Notes: generated by a model not told the origin, from the letters alone. A DNA stretch of 64,000 nucleotides from Flammeovirga yaeyamensis (GCF_018736045.1 NZ_CP076132.1:3953501-4017500); one strand, 5' to 3'. Positions 35,645 through 45,619 are shown, counted from the first letter of the stretch. A program made the numbers and translations.

Positions 35645-36910
35645 TTAAATCAAAAAATTGAACATATCTTGATTTTCGTTCAATAATTCGAATTTGTAGC
35701 CTCCAGCAGTCATCCTATTTTGGAGTGCATTGAAGTCGTTAGGATCTTTCACTTCGATACCAACGATTGCTGGAGCCTTCTCTCTATTTACCTTTTTTGT
35801 GTATTCAAAGTGTACAATATCATCTTTTGGTCCTAGTACCTCTGCCAAGAATTCTCTGAGAGCACCAGCTCTTTGAGGGAAACGTACCATAAAGTAATGT
35901 TTGTATCCTTCGTATAAAAGAGAACGTTCTTTAATCTCCTCCATACGTCCTATATCGTTATTAGAACCCGATACAACACAGACTACCCTTTTACCCTTGA
36001 TCTCGTCTTTAATCGCATCTAGAGCAGAAATAGATAAGGCTCCGGCAGGTTCTACAACTATTGCATCTTCATTATATAACTTTAGGATAGTAGAACATAC
36101 TTTCCCCTCAGGTACTAAGATCACATCTTGTAAGAATTGTTTGGCAATCTGATAGGTATTATCACCTACTCTTTGTACGGCAGCTCCGTCGACAAACTTT
36201 TCTATTTTCTCTAATGTAACTACTTCCCCTTGATCTAAAGAGGCTTTCATTGCAGGAGCACCTTCAGGCTCAACCCCAATAATTTTGGTATTCGGACTGA
36301 TCTGAGAAAAATAGCTACCTACACCAGAAGATAGACCTCCTCCACCAATTGGCATCACCAAGTAGTCGATTTCATCTTTTGCGTCTTCAAGAATTTCTAA
36401 ACCAACGGTACCCTGACCTTCAATCACTTTAGGATCGTCAAAAGGATGAATAAATACTCTTCCTTCTTGATCACAGCGTTCCATAGCAGCAGCATAAGCA
36501 TCGTCAAATGTATCGCCTACAAGAACGACTTCTACTTTGTCTTTTCCCCACATTCTTACCTGACTCACTTTTTGATTAGGAGTAGGTGCGGGCATATAAA
36601 TTACGCCATGAATACCTAGTTGCTTACAAGAATACGCGACGCCTTGTGCATGGTTTCCCGCACTCGCACAAACAATACCTTTGCTTTGTTCATCTTTAGT
36701 TAAAGACGAAATTTTATTAAAGGCTCCACGTAATTTATAAGATCGAACAATTTGTAAATCCTCACGCTTTAACCAAATATCTGCACCATAACGCTCAGAT
36801 AGGTTCATGTTACGCATTAAAGGAGTACGTGTCACTACATCTTTTAATTTTCGATGTGCTTTGACGATTGATTCTACACTTGGTAAATCCACTGCTTCTT
36901 TTATTTCCAT
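35645..36910 (-). CDS. ilvA: Threonine ammonia-lyase (threonine dehydratase), biosynthetic
   Basis: First step of isoleucine synthesis: a PLP enzyme deaminating Thr to 2-oxobutanoate. The PLP lysine lies in VRSYKLRGAFNKI; the phosphate-binding loop is PIGGGGLSSGVG and the substrate loop CASAGNHAQGVAY. The last 90 residues form one ACT-like regulatory domain (HYFMVRFPQRAGALREFL), matching the 421-aa single-ACT form. It is the last gene of the ilv operon, set 124 bases from ilvN by a terminator-like hairpin and a second stem, so its expression may be lower or separately tuned. Confidence 0.94.
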   Translation of the reverse strand: MEIKEAVDLPSVESIVKAHRKLKDVVTRTPLMRNMNLSERYGADIWLKREDLQIVRSYKLRGAFNKISSLTKDEQSKGIVCASAGNHAQGVAYSCKQLGIHGVIYMPAPTPNQKVSQVRMWGKDKVEVVLVGDTFDDAYAAAMERCDQEGRVFIHPFDDPKVIEGQGTVGLEILEDAKDEIDYLVMPIGGGGLSSGVGSYFSQISPNTKIIGVEPEGAPAMKASLDQGEVVTLEKIEKFVDGAAVQRVGDNTYQIAKQFLQDVILVPEGKVCSTILKLYNEDAIVVEPAGALSISALDAIKDEIKGKRVVCVVSGSNNDIGRMEEIKERSLLYEGYKHYFMVRFPQRAGALREFLAEVLGPKDDIVHFEYTKKVNREKAPAIVGIEVKDPNDFNALQNRMTAGGYKFELLNENQDMFNFLI

Positions 36911-36926
36911 AATATGATGAAAAGAT

Positions 36927-36954
36927 GATAGTTTTAAATTGAATCAAAACTATC
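36927..36954 (-). promoter_or_regulatory. Inverted repeat just upstream of ilvA
   Basis: GATAGTTTT / AAAACTATC, a perfect 9-bp stem with a 10-base loop, 16 bases before the ilvA start and directly following the ilvN-ilvA terminator hairpin. Confidence 0.45.
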
Positions 36955-36982
36955 AAAAAGGGGAAAGCGATTGCTCTCCCCC
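36955..36982 (-). terminator. Terminator-like hairpin between ilvN and ilvA
   Basis: On the minus strand GGGGAGAGC / GCTTTCCCC (9 bp with one G-T pair, 4-base loop) followed by five T. It is inside the presumed operon, so partial termination is expected. Confidence 0.7.
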
Positions 36983-37034
36983 AGTTGTTGATGTATTAAA
37001 AAGCTTATACTATTGATCTAAATTGATCAAGGGC

Positions 37035-37577
37035 TTAAGCAATTGTATCTTCTTGATCAAATTCTGCCAACAGAGAACTAATCTCCTGACGTTCCTTTGA
37101 CAATGCAATTCTGCCTGAACGACCAAATTGCATCAAGCCGTAAGGTTTTAAAGCATCATACAAAGTATGAGTTTCTTCTTTATGACCTGTTTTTTCGATC
37201 ACAATAAAGTCAGCTTTTGCAGCTAATATTCTTGCGTGATTCTTTCTAACTATTTCTTCAACAGCATCTGAATCTGTAAGATTATCAACAGCTACCTTAT
37301 ATAAGGCTATTTCTTGATAGATGATTTCGCTATCTTCATATACAAAGCAACGAACAACATCTATTTGTTTTTCTATTTGTTTTGCTACTTTTTCAGCTTG
37401 ATCTTTAGTAGTGTAAAACACTATTGTAAAACGGTGAACATTTTCGATCTCTGATGCTGATGTAGTCAAACTCTCAATATTCAATTTTCTTCTTGTGAAG
37501 ATGATTGAAATACGGTTTGTTAAACCTACTACGTTTTCCGTAAATATTGATAAAGTAAATCTTTGTTTTCCTTCCAT
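37035..37577 (-). CDS. ilvN: Acetolactate synthase regulatory (small) subunit
   Basis: A 180-aa regulatory partner of the large subunit. The N-terminal ACT domain starts RFTLSIFTENVVGLTNRISIIFTRRKLNIESL, with N and G residues typical of the valine site. The C-terminal domain has VAVDNLTDSDAVEEIVRKNHARIL and ALKPYGLMQFGRSGRIAL. It follows ilvB by ten bases, so stoichiometric co-expression is likely. Valine feedback is a family property. Confidence 0.93.
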   Translation of the reverse strand: MEGKQRFTLSIFTENVVGLTNRISIIFTRRKLNIESLTTSASEIENVHRFTIVFYTTKDQAEKVAKQIEKQIDVVRCFVYEDSEIIYQEIALYKVAVDNLTDSDAVEEIVRKNHARILAAKADFIVIEKTGHKEETHTLYDALKPYGLMQFGRSGRIALSKERQEISSLLAEFDQEDTIA

Positions 37578-37587
37578 GATATTGATA

Positions 37588-39327
37588 TTACTTTAAACGA
37601 ACATTTGATACAGATTCTCCAGTAGGGATCATAGGGAAAACATTTGATTCCTTTTCTACCACTACCTCTAAGAAACATGGACCTTCAGTATTTAACCACT
37701 GATCCATCTTAGCACTCAAATCTTCTCTAGATTCTGATTTATCCGCTTTGATATAATAAGACTCCGCCAATTTCACAAAATCAGGATTTACCATCTCTGT
37801 AAAAGAGTAACGGCTATCGAAGAATAGTTCTTGCCATTGTCTTACCATACCTAAGAAACTGTTATTTAAAACAAGAATCTTTACAGGAATTTTATATTGG
37901 AAAATGGTTCCCAACTCTTGAATCGTCATTTGATATCCTCCATCACCAGAGATAGAAACTACCAAACGATCAGGAGCACCAACTGCTGCACCCATTGCTG
38001 CAGGTAAAGCGAATCCCATTGTTCCAAGACCACCAGAACTTACAATACTATCTGTAATTTTAAATTCATAGTATCTTGAAGCTTCCATCTGATGTTGTCC
38101 CACATCCGTCACGATAATGGCTTCACCCTTGGTTTTATCAGAAAGCATTTTGATTACCTCAGACATTTTCACTTTTTCAGTAGAGTCGCCTAAAGCATAT
38201 TCCAATACTTCTTTCTTTTCAATTTCATCACAAGCATGGAATTCAGCCAACCATTCTTCATGCTTTGCTTCGTTCACTTTAGGAATTAACCTTTCTAAAG
38301 CTTCTTTTGCATCAGCAATAATTGGCACATCCGCTTTCACATTTTTATCGATCTCAGATGGATCAATTTCGATGTGAATTACTTTTGCTTGTTTTGCATA
38401 TCTACTTAAATCGCCTGTTACACGATCGTCGAAACGCATGCCAACGGCAATCAATAAGTCACATTCGTTTGTTTTGATGTTGGGACCATAATTACCGTGC
38501 ATCCCTAAATAACCCACATTTAAAGGATGATCTGCCGGTACAGCCGACAATCCTAATAAAGTAGAAGCCATTGGAATTCCTGCTTTTTCAGCAAAGGCAA
38601 TTAATTCCTTTTCTGCTTTAGAAAGCATTACTCCGTGTCCTACTAAAATGTATGGTTTCTTTGCTTGATTGATTAATCTAGCTGCATCATCCAATGAAGA
38701 TTCTTCCGCCTTAGAAACTGGCTTATAGCTTCTAATTCTTGTACATGGCTTATAAGAAAATTCAATTTCTTGGAACTGAGCATCTTTTGTGATATCAATC
38801 AATACAGGACCTGGACGGCCACTTTTAGCGATATAAAATGCTTTTGCGATGGCTTCTGGAATTTCAGAAGCCTTGGTTACTTGGTATGTCCACTTCGTTA
38901 CCGGTGTAGAAATACCAACCACATCTGTTTCTTGGAAAGCATCTGTACCTAAAAGGTGAGACGCTACCTGACCAGTGATTGCCACCAATGGAGTGGAATC
39001 AATCATTGCATCAGCAAGACCTGTAATTAAGTTTGTTGCGCCAGGTCCAGAAGTTGCCAGACATACCCCTACTCTATGATTGACTCGAGCATATCCTTGT
39101 GCTGCATGTGTAGCACCTTGCTCGTGACGCACAAGAATGTGTTTCAATTTGTCATCATAATGATAAAGCTTATCATACACCGGCATGATCGCTCCACCAG
39201 GGTAACCAAACATTGTATCTACTCCTTCTTCTACTAATGCCATCAATAGTGCTTCAGCACCTGATACTTTTTTGGTTGTCTCTTTGGCTTCTTGTTCTTT
39301 TGTGAACTCTTTTGCTGTTGTACTCAT
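37588..39327 (-). CDS. ilvB: Acetolactate synthase catalytic (large) subunit
   Basis: A thiamine-diphosphate enzyme forming acetolactate or acetohydroxybutyrate. The N-terminal domain has [18 protein letters not shown] and the catalytic Glu in [25 protein letters not shown]-type motif [16 protein letters not shown] follows. The C-terminal ThDP/Mg motif is [16 protein letters not shown]...[11 protein letters not shown]. The 579-aa length is normal. It begins 41 bases after ilvD. Confidence 0.95.
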   Translation of the reverse strand: MSTTAKEFTKEQEAKETTKKVSGAEALLMALVEEGVDTMFGYPGGAIMPVYDKLYHYDDKLKHILVRHEQGATHAAQGYARVNHRVGVCLATSGPGATNLITGLADAMIDSTPLVAITGQVASHLLGTDAFQETDVVGISTPVTKWTYQVTKASEIPEAIAKAFYIAKSGRPGPVLIDITKDAQFQEIEFSYKPCTRIRSYKPVSKAEESSLDDAARLINQAKKPYILVGHGVMLSKAEKELIAFAEKAGIPMASTLLGLSAVPADHPLNVGYLGMHGNYGPNIKTNECDLLIAVGMRFDDRVTGDLSRYAKQAKVIHIEIDPSEIDKNVKADVPIIADAKEALERLIPKVNEAKHEEWLAEFHACDEIEKKEVLEYALGDSTEKVKMSEVIKMLSDKTKGEAIIVTDVGQHQMEASRYYEFKITDSIVSSGGLGTMGFALPAAMGAAVGAPDRLVVSISGDGGYQMTIQELGTIFQYKIPVKILVLNNSFLGMVRQWQELFFDSRYSFTEMVNPDFVKLAESYYIKADKSESREDLSAKMDQWLNTEGPCFLEVVVEKESNVFPMIPTGESVSNVRLK

Positions 39328-39368
39328 TATTGAAATGATTTTTCGTACTACTTGTTCTTAATTACAGA

Positions 39369-41051
39369 TTAAAATTCATCTGTTACACATCCTTCGGACG
39401 CTGAAGAAACAGTTTTGATATATTTATATAAAATACCCTTTTTAAACTTAGGATCTGGAGCCACCCACTGTGCTCTTCTTTCTGCTAGTTCTTCATCAGA
39501 AACAGCTACCTCGATTTTGTTGTTTACAGCATCGATAGTAATCATATCTCCATCTTTCACTAATGCTAGGTTTCCCCCTACAGCAGCTTCTGGTGTAATA
39601 TGACCTACTACAAAACCGTGAGTACCTCCTGAGAATCTACCATCTGTAATTAATGCTACGTCTTTACCAAGACCTGCACCCATAATCGCAGAAGTTGGCT
39701 TTAACATCTCTGGCATACCAGGACCACCTTTTGGACCTTCGTAACGAATCACTACCACATTACCTTTCTCTACTTCTCCGTTAGCTATACCATCAATTAC
39801 AGCAAATTCATTATCAAATACTTTTGCTGGACCAACGAATTTCTCTCCTTCTTTACCTGTGATTTTCGCTACTGAACCTTCAGTTGCAAGGTTACCGTAA
39901 AGAATTTGTAAATGACCAGTTGATTTGATTGGGTTGTCTTGCGGACGCATTAAATCTTGATCAGAACCTAGTGGATCAACATCTGCTAAGTTTTCTGCAA
40001 TTGTTTTACCAGTTACAGTCATACAAGAACCGTCTAACAAGCCCCAGTTCAGAAGTGTTTTCATTACAGCTGGAATACCACCTACAGCGAATACATCTTC
40101 CATTAAATATTTACCCGAAGGTTTTAAATCTGCAAAGAAAGGTACTCTATCAGAAATTCTTTGGATATCATCCAATGTCAATTCAACATCAGCAGCTTTG
40201 GCGATGGCCAACATGTGAAGAGTAGCATTGGTAGAACCACCTAATGCCATAATCACTGTTAAAGCGTTTTCGAAAGAAGCTTTTGTTAGAATATCTGAAG
40301 GCTTAAGATCTAACTTTAATAAGTTAAGGATCGCAGGACCTAAATTCGCACACTCATTTTTCTTATCATCTGATACTGCAGGGTTAGATGATGAGTAAGG
40401 TAAACTCATACCCATTGCTTCAATTGCTGAAGCCATTGTGTTTGCAGTATACATACCACCACATGCACCAGCACCTGGAATAGCATTTTTGATTACACCT
40501 TTATAATCTTCGTCTGAAATAGTACCGGCAATTTTTTCACCCAATGCTTCGAAAGCAGATACAATATTCAGTTTTTGTTTTTTCCAACATCCAGAAGCAA
40601 TCGTACCACCATACAACATGATTGTTGGACGATCAATTCTACACATCGCCATCATAGCACCAGGCATGTTTTTATCACAACCTACTACAGTGATCAAACC
40701 ATCATAAAACTGACCATTAACAACTGTCTCCACAGAGTCTGCAATAATATCTCTTGATGGTAGTGAGTAACGCATACCAATTGTACCGTTAGTGATACCA
40801 TCACTAACACCAATAGTATTAAATACTAAACCAACCATCCCTTCTTTTTGAACTCCAGCTTTTACTTTTGCTGCTAATCCATTAAGGTGCATATTACAAG
40901 TGTTACCTTCATAACCTGTACTTGCGATACCAATTTGAGGCTTATCCATATCCTCTTCTGTCAAACCAATACCATATAGCATGGCTTGTGCTGCTGGTTG
41001 TGTATCGTCTTGCGTAATCGTGCGGCTATGCTTGTTTAACATCTCTGCCAT
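39369..41051 (-). CDS. ilvD: Dihydroxy-acid dehydratase
   Basis: An iron-sulfur enzyme converting dihydroxy acids to 2-oxo acids in Ile/Val synthesis. Cluster ligands are seen in [22 protein letters not shown] and [14 protein letters not shown]-terminal motifs are [40 protein letters not shown] and the final [18 protein letters not shown]. The 560-aa length is normal. It lies 38 bases after ilvE in the same direction. Confidence 0.95.
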   Translation of the reverse strand: MAEMLNKHSRTITQDDTQPAAQAMLYGIGLTEEDMDKPQIGIASTGYEGNTCNMHLNGLAAKVKAGVQKEGMVGLVFNTIGVSDGITNGTIGMRYSLPSRDIIADSVETVVNGQFYDGLITVVGCDKNMPGAMMAMCRIDRPTIMLYGGTIASGCWKKQKLNIVSAFEALGEKIAGTISDEDYKGVIKNAIPGAGACGGMYTANTMASAIEAMGMSLPYSSSNPAVSDDKKNECANLGPAILNLLKLDLKPSDILTKASFENALTVIMALGGSTNATLHMLAIAKAADVELTLDDIQRISDRVPFFADLKPSGKYLMEDVFAVGGIPAVMKTLLNWGLLDGSCMTVTGKTIAENLADVDPLGSDQDLMRPQDNPIKSTGHLQILYGNLATEGSVAKITGKEGEKFVGPAKVFDNEFAVIDGIANGEVEKGNVVVIRYEGPKGGPGMPEMLKPTSAIMGAGLGKDVALITDGRFSGGTHGFVVGHITPEAAVGGNLALVKDGDMITIDAVNNKIEVAVSDEELAERRAQWVAPDPKFKKGILYKYIKTVSSASEGCVTDEF

Positions 41052-41089
41052 AGTTGTCTTCTTTGTTTGTTGATTTAAAAATCAGTTTG

Positions 41090-41986
41090 TTATATAATAG
41101 AATAGTTATCGTATTCTGATTGTGTCACGTATTGTCTGTATTTCTCGAATACTTCAAAACCAATTGTTTCTTCCCAATCTTTCAAGACTAAATGTCTATC
41201 GATTGAGTTGATACCTGTAATTTGAGCAGCAGTACCTGTAAAGAACGCACCATCGATATCTTTTAGATCCTCGGGCTTGTATTGTCCTTCTACCACCTCT
41301 ACTCCTAATGATTTTGCAATATCAAAAACTACATTTCTTGTGATGCCAGGATAGATATGTCCTTTTTTAGAAGTATAAAGCTTTCCTCCTTTTTCAAAGA
41401 AGAAGTTGGCGCCTGTACCTTCCGCGATATATCCATCAACATCCAATAATAAAGCATCATCAAATCCTCTTTCTTTAGCTTCTGCAATAGAAACAATTGA
41501 ATTAATGTAGTGCCCAGAAATCTTTGCCTCTACATTAAATGAATGCGGACTTGGCCTTGTGTAGGCAGAGATTGTGATATCCAAAAGGTCTTTCCCTAAG
41601 AATTTATCCCATCTCCAAGCTGCTATAAAAATGTTGTGCTTCTTCGTTGGTGTTAAGTCCATGTTTGCTTCTGCATATACTAGCGGTCTAATGTATGCAT
41701 CAGTAAAACCATTTTCTTCCAACAACTGATAAGAAACTCCCACCAATTCATCTACCGTATAATCGAGACCGAGGTGCATTGTATTTGCTGCTTCAAGAAA
41801 ACGAGTAAAGTGTTCTCTTGCTTTAAAGATGTTTGGACCCAAAGCGGTTCCGTACGCTCTCATAGCGTCAAATACGCCATTACCATAGTGTAATGACTGC
41901 GAAAACAAATCTGCTTTCGACTCTGCTGCTTTTACGAATTCTCCATTGTGGAAAATTACTGTGTCTTGATCATAATACTTCACCAT
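41090..41986 (-). CDS. ilvE: Branched-chain amino-acid aminotransferase
   Basis: A class-IV PLP transaminase making Ile, Leu and Val from their oxo acids. The start at 41986 (MVKYYDQDTVIFHNGEF) is chosen because the upstream in-frame extension to 42091 runs through the attenuator terminator. Family motifs: SLHYGNGVFDAMRAYGT, the PLP lysine region AKISGHYINSIVSIAEAKERGFDDALLLD, EGTGANFFF and FFTGTAAQITGI. It is the first structural gene of the ilv operon and directly follows the leader peptide and attenuator. Confidence 0.93.
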   Translation of the reverse strand: MVKYYDQDTVIFHNGEFVKAAESKADLFSQSLHYGNGVFDAMRAYGTALGPNIFKAREHFTRFLEAANTMHLGLDYTVDELVGVSYQLLEENGFTDAYIRPLVYAEANMDLTPTKKHNIFIAAWRWDKFLGKDLLDITISAYTRPSPHSFNVEAKISGHYINSIVSIAEAKERGFDDALLLDVDGYIAEGTGANFFFEKGGKLYTSKKGHIYPGITRNVVFDIAKSLGVEVVEGQYKPEDLKDIDGAFFTGTAAQITGINSIDRHLVLKDWEETIGFEVFEKYRQYVTQSEYDNYSII

Positions 41987-42032
41987 AAGCGAAAAGTATT
42001 TTAAGGTTGATAAATTGGATTTTTCATGTGAT

Positions 42033-42071
42033 AAAAAAAAACCACTGTCAAGTTTTTTATTCTGACAATGG
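42033..42071 (-). terminator. ilv attenuator terminator
   Basis: On the minus strand CCATTGTCA (42071-42063) and TGACAGTGG (42050-42042) pair over 9 bp with one G-T, followed by nine T. It lies between the leader peptide and ilvE. Confidence 0.9.
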
Positions 42072-42111
42072 CCAAGTTTTATATTTTTCAAAATATCATA
42101 TACTGACCATT
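42067..42111 (-). promoter_or_regulatory. ilv antiterminator hairpin
   Basis: AATGGTCA (42111-42104), at the leader stop codon, can pair with TGGCCATT (42074-42067) over 8 bp with one wobble. The second arm shares CCATT with the terminator stem, so the two folds exclude each other. Confidence 0.75.
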
Positions 42112-42172
42112 ACCTCTCCTTTAGCAGGACGACGTTAGCGATAATGACAATATTTAGGATGATATTTTGCAT
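42110..42172 (-). CDS. ilv operon leader peptide
   Basis: A 20-codon frame, MQNIILNIVIIANVVLLKER then TAA, with 11 Ile/Leu/Val residues. It starts about 25 bases after the predicted transcript start and ends where the antiterminator arm begins. Ribosome stalling at Ile/Val/Leu codons would let the antiterminator form. A ribosome reaching the stop would cover the arm and favour termination. This is the classic attenuation design, here read directly from the sequence. It resembles enterobacterial ilv leaders in logic, not in sequence. Confidence 0.88.
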   Translation of the reverse strand: MQNIILNIVIIANVVLLKER

Positions 42173-42203
42173 TTTTCTCAACATTTTCAATCATTGTTTA
42201 GTT

Positions 42204-42236
42204 CAAATATAATTACCTATCTTTTTCTTTTGCAAA
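42204..42236 (-). promoter_or_regulatory. Promoter of the ilv operon
   Basis: On the minus strand TTTG (42236-42233), 21 bases, then TATATTTG (42211-42204), a perfect TAnnTTTG. Transcription would begin near 42197. The remaining gap to the deacetylase gene (42237-42380) shows nothing else. Confidence 0.8.
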
Positions 42237-42380
42237 TAATATAACATTCCTTTCTTTTCTTTTTAATAATAATTACGACACCTAACAATCTATCGTAATC
42301 GTTTAACAAAGCAAAACATCAAATAACCCTAAATTAGAGAGATTATATTTATCATTTCTAACAAAAAAATTTAATCCGTG

Positions 42381-42388
42381 TATATTTG
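42381..42388 (+). promoter_or_regulatory. Predicted -7 box of the deacetylase gene
   Basis: TATATTTG matches TAnnTTTG exactly, 26 bases before the ATG; the -33 region (TTTC near 42355) is weak. Confidence 0.5.
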
Positions 42389-42413
42389 TATCAAATAATA
42401 TTTCTTTTGAAAA

Positions 42414-43055
42414 ATGATACAAAGAGTTGGCAGTATTGTAAGAGATAAAATTTTTCCGTCCCTGACATGGAAAAAAGAAGCAACCTCAATTCCTACTATT
42501 TATCTTACTTTTGATGATGGTCCCATTCCTAAGATTACACCTTGGGTTTTGGATCAATTAGCCAAATACAACGCAAAAGCAACCTTCTTTTGTGTGGGTG
42601 ATAATATCAGAAAACATCCGGATGTATATAATAAGGTATTAGAGGCGGGTCATACTGTAGGTAATCATACTTTTAATCATTTACAATATTGGAAAACTTC
42701 TTATAATAAGTATTTGGATAATGTAAAGGTTTGCGATGAACAACTCGTTTCCAATCCACTCTTTGATGCCGATCGAAAGAAACCATTATTCCGACCTCCT
42801 CATGGACAAGTGGGAAAACAAATGATACATACTTTAAAAGAAAAGTACGAAATTATCATGTGGCATGTCCTTACAAGAGATTACAATAAGAACTTCAACG
42901 AAGAGAAGTGTTTAGCCACAGCAATTAAACTTACAGAGGACGGTTCGATCGTAGTTTTTCACGATAGTATTAAGGCAGAAAAAAATTTAAGGTATGTTCT
43001 ACCCCGCTTTTTAGAGCATTTTTCTAAAAAAGGGTATGTTTTTGCCTCACTTTAA
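42414..43055 (+). CDS. Polysaccharide deacetylase (NodB-domain) family protein
   Basis: A 213-aa CE4-type deacetylase. Metal and catalytic motifs in order: IYLTFDDGPIPK (catalytic base Asp and metal Asp), GNHTFNHLQYW (H-x-x-x-H metal ligands), FRPPHGQVGKQ (Arg-Pro-Pro) and IVVFHDS near the C-terminus. There is no signal peptide, so the site of action is unclear; an inner-membrane or cytoplasmic-face location is possible. The substrate could be an N-acetylated glycan such as peptidoglycan. Confidence 0.88.
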   Translation: MIQRVGSIVRDKIFPSLTWKKEATSIPTIYLTFDDGPIPKITPWVLDQLAKYNAKATFFCVGDNIRKHPDVYNKVLEAGHTVGNHTFNHLQYWKTSYNKYLDNVKVCDEQLVSNPLFDADRKKPLFRPPHGQVGKQMIHTLKEKYEIIMWHVLTRDYNKNFNEEKCLATAIKLTEDGSIVVFHDSIKAEKNLRYVLPRFLEHFSKKGYVFASL

Positions 43056-43097
43056 TTAAAGAAAATATAATTTTTTAAAGTAGATGCTGAAAAAAAC

Positions 43098-43105
43098 TAT
43101 ATTTG
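43098..43105 (+). promoter_or_regulatory. Predicted -7 box of the parA operon
   Basis: TATATTTG, a perfect TAnnTTTG, 31 bases before the parA ATG, with a T-rich -33 region near 43073. Confidence 0.55.
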
Positions 43106-43136
43106 TGTTTACAAAGAATAAAAGCGTTTAAAAAAA

Positions 43137-43916
43137 ATGGGCAAGATCATAGCTATTGCTAATCAAAAAGGTGGCGTAGGTAAAACAACAACTTCGGTGA
43201 ATTTAGCTGCAAGCTTTGCTGTTTTAGAATATAATACACTTTTAGTTGATGCAGATCCACAAGCAAACTCCACATCAGGATTAAATTTAGATCCTAAGGA
43301 AGAAAGAAAAAGTATCTACAACTGCATGGTAGAAGATATTAATGCAGAAGATATTATTGTGGCCTCTGAATTTGATAATTTAGATATAATTCCATCTCAT
43401 ATCGACCTTGTAGGGGCCGAAATCGAGATGATTGATATAGAAGATAGAGAAACAAGAATGTTGAAAGCACTTGAACAAGTGAAAGACAAATATGATTTCA
43501 TTATCATTGATTGTTCTCCATCGTTAAATTTAATTACAGTAAATGCACTTACTGCTGCAGATTCTGTAATTATACCTGTGCAATGTGAATATTATGCATT
43601 AGAAGGATTGGATAAACTTTTAAAGACTATTGACTTGATCCAATCACGTCTAAATCCTAACTTGTTGATCGAGGGGATTTTGATGACTATGTATGATACG
43701 CGTTTGAGACTTTCTAATTTAGTAGTGGAAGACGTGAGAAAGAATTTAGGTGATTTAGTATTTAAGGTGATCATCCCTAGAAACATTAAAATTAGTGAGG
43801 CTCCTAGTTTTGGTGTTCCTGTGATTGAGCACGATGCGGTGAGTAAAGGTGCTGTCAGCTACCTCAACTTAGCACAAGAAATATTAAAACGTAACAAGAT
43901 TGAAGTAAAAGCATAG
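43137..43916 (+). CDS. parA: Chromosome-partitioning ATPase ParA (Soj)
   Basis: A 259-aa Walker-type ATPase that moves ParB-bound origins. The deviant Walker A motif is NQKGGVGKTTTSVNLAASFA, Walker A' LLVDADPQANSTSGL and Walker B FIIIDCSPSLNLITVNAL. The short N-terminus without a helix-turn-helix fits the chromosomal Soj type rather than large plasmid ParA. It leads an operon with parB, a DUF5683 gene, dapB and lepB, a gene order known in Bacteroidota. Confidence 0.95.
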   Translation: MGKIIAIANQKGGVGKTTTSVNLAASFAVLEYNTLLVDADPQANSTSGLNLDPKEERKSIYNCMVEDINAEDIIVASEFDNLDIIPSHIDLVGAEIEMIDIEDRETRMLKALEQVKDKYDFIIIDCSPSLNLITVNALTAADSVIIPVQCEYYALEGLDKLLKTIDLIQSRLNPNLLIEGILMTMYDTRLRLSNLVVEDVRKNLGDLVFKVIIPRNIKISEAPSFGVPVIEHDAVSKGAVSYLNLAQEILKRNKIEVKA

Positions 43917-43964
43917 GAACCGATTATTTACCTCGATTAAATGAACTGATAGGCGGATTAAATT

Positions 43965-44915
43965 ATGCCAGAGAAACAAGAAAAGAAAACATTAAAAAGG
44001 AGAAATGCACTAGGTAAAGGTTTAGGTGCCTTACTGGGTGAAAATAAATCTGATGCTCAACCTGAGGAAGTAGTGGAACAAGTAGCCCCTACTCCAGAGG
44101 TAACACAACAAGTTGTCGAAAAACTTGATGAAATTGCCATTTCTGAGATCGAAAGAAATCCTTATCAACCTCGTTTGGAGTTTGAAAGTGATGCACTTAA
44201 AGAATTGGCAGATTCTATTCGTGTTCAGGGTATTATTCAGCCTATTACAGTCAGAAAACTAACAGAACATCAATATCAAATTATTTCGGGCGAACGTAGA
44301 TGGAGAGCCTCTCAAATGGCGGGATTGGAAAAGATTCCAGCTTATGTAAGAGGAGCCAACGATACTCAAATGCTTGAAATGGCTTTGATTGAAAATATTC
44401 AGAGAGAAGACCTCAATCCTATAGAAATTTCAATCACATACCAACGTTTAATCGCTGAATGTGATCTAAAACAAGAGGAACTTGGTGATCGAGTAGGAAA
44501 AAAACGTTCTACTGTGGCCAATTACCTTCGTTTATTGAAGCTTCCACCGGAAATTCAAGCAGGTCTAAGAAGTAATAGTATTTCTATGGGACATGCTCGT
44601 GCTTTGGTAAACGTAAATAGTATCGAGGTGCAATTGATGATCTATGATATGATTATCAAGAATGAACTCTCTGTAAGAAAAACTGAAAACCTTGTTAGAG
44701 ATGTGATTCAAGGTAAAGATCTTAAAAGTGCTAGTGCTAAAGCCAAAAGTCAACCACTTGATTTTGAATTCAGCCGTTTGCAAAGAGATTTATCAACTCA
44801 CTTTGGTACTCAGATTAAAATTAATAATGCTTCAGATGGAAAAGGTGAAATTAAGATTCCTTACACATCTGTTGAAGATTTAAATAGAATACTTGACATT
44901 CTTAAAACACACTGA
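43965..44915 (+). CDS. parB: ParB partition protein (Spo0J)
   Basis: A 316-aa CTPase/DNA-binding partition protein. The N-terminal Soj-interacting segment is ALGKGLGALLGE; the ParB/Srx CTP-binding domain has NPYQPRLEF, IRVQGIIQPITVR and SGERRWRASQMAGL; ALIENIQREDLNPIE and the helix-turn-helix KRSTVANYLRLLKLP follow. The C-terminal dimerisation domain is short. I found no clear parS site in the window. Its last base pairs overlap the next start (TGATG). Confidence 0.95.
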   Translation: MPEKQEKKTLKRRNALGKGLGALLGENKSDAQPEEVVEQVAPTPEVTQQVVEKLDEIAISEIERNPYQPRLEFESDALKELADSIRVQGIIQPITVRKLTEHQYQIISGERRWRASQMAGLEKIPAYVRGANDTQMLEMALIENIQREDLNPIEISITYQRLIAECDLKQEELGDRVGKKRSTVANYLRLLKLPPEIQAGLRSNSISMGHARALVNVNSIEVQLMIYDMIIKNELSVRKTENLVRDVIQGKDLKSASAKAKSQPLDFEFSRLQRDLSTHFGTQIKINNASDGKGEIKIPYTSVEDLNRILDILKTH

Positions 44916-45619
44916 TGCCTAAATTCTTTAAATTTTTATCTTTCTTTTCGCTCATCTTATGCCTATTGTCAGTTTCAAATAATGTGCTTGCACAAGTTGA
45001 AACTGATTCTGTGTATAGAAATATGACGGAAGACGAAAAAGTGGCTTATAATGAAAGAGTGATCGATTCACTTAATTCATTAAAACAAATGCCCAATCAT
45101 ATTGATCAGAAAGAAAGAAAAAGGAAGAAACGAACTCAGTATAAAAGTTTAACAGGACCAACACAAGCTTCTTTTTATACCATTGTTATCCCCGGTTTAG
45201 GTCAGATACACAATAATAAAGCTTGGAAAATACCTATCCTTTATGGTGGGTACGCCGTGTTTGGTTACTTCATTAAATTTAATCATACCAATTATATAGA
45301 AAGTAGTCATTGGTTGGCTTATAAAGCTGATGCTGATCCAACCAACGATGATTTAATTCCTGAAATCTACAGAAACCTATCTGTTGACAACTTGGTCTCA
45401 AGAAGGGATCGTTTTCGTAGAGATCGAGATTTTATGATTATTGTTTCTTGTGGTTGGTACTTATTGGGAGCATTGGATGCCGCTGTTGATCAACATTTAA
45501 AATATTATGATGTCAGCGAGGATCTCTCTTTTCAATTTAAACCGGCTGCTATTCCAGATCCATTAACCGGATTACCTGCATTAGGAGCAACTTTAACTTT
45601 AAATATAAATTCGAAATAG
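44915..45619 (+). CDS. DUF5683-family protein
   Basis: A 234-aa exported or membrane protein with a signal peptide (ends NVLAQ). The conserved part starts ASFYTIVIPGLGQIHNNKAWKIPILYGGYAVFGYF, the P-G-x-G-Q-x-x-N-x-x-x-W-K-x-P-x-x-Y-G pattern of DUF5683, followed by one or two membrane segments and WYLLGALDAAVDQHLKYYDV. It is translationally coupled to parB by TGATG. The function is unknown; its place between parB and dapB is conserved in Bacteroidota. Confidence 0.82.
   Translation: MPKFFKFLSFFSLILCLLSVSNNVLAQVETDSVYRNMTEDEKVAYNERVIDSLNSLKQMPNHIDQKERKRKKRTQYKSLTGPTQASFYTIVIPGLGQIHNNKAWKIPILYGGYAVFGYFIKFNHTNYIESSHWLAYKADADPTNDDLIPEIYRNLSVDNLVSRRDRFRRDRDFMIIVSCGWYLLGALDAAVDQHLKYYDVSEDLSFQFKPAAIPDPLTGLPALGATLTLNINSK

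Noticed and set aside
41987-42091. N-terminal extension of the branched-chain aminotransferase
   Set aside because: The extension is read through the attenuator terminator; family members begin near the Met at 41986.
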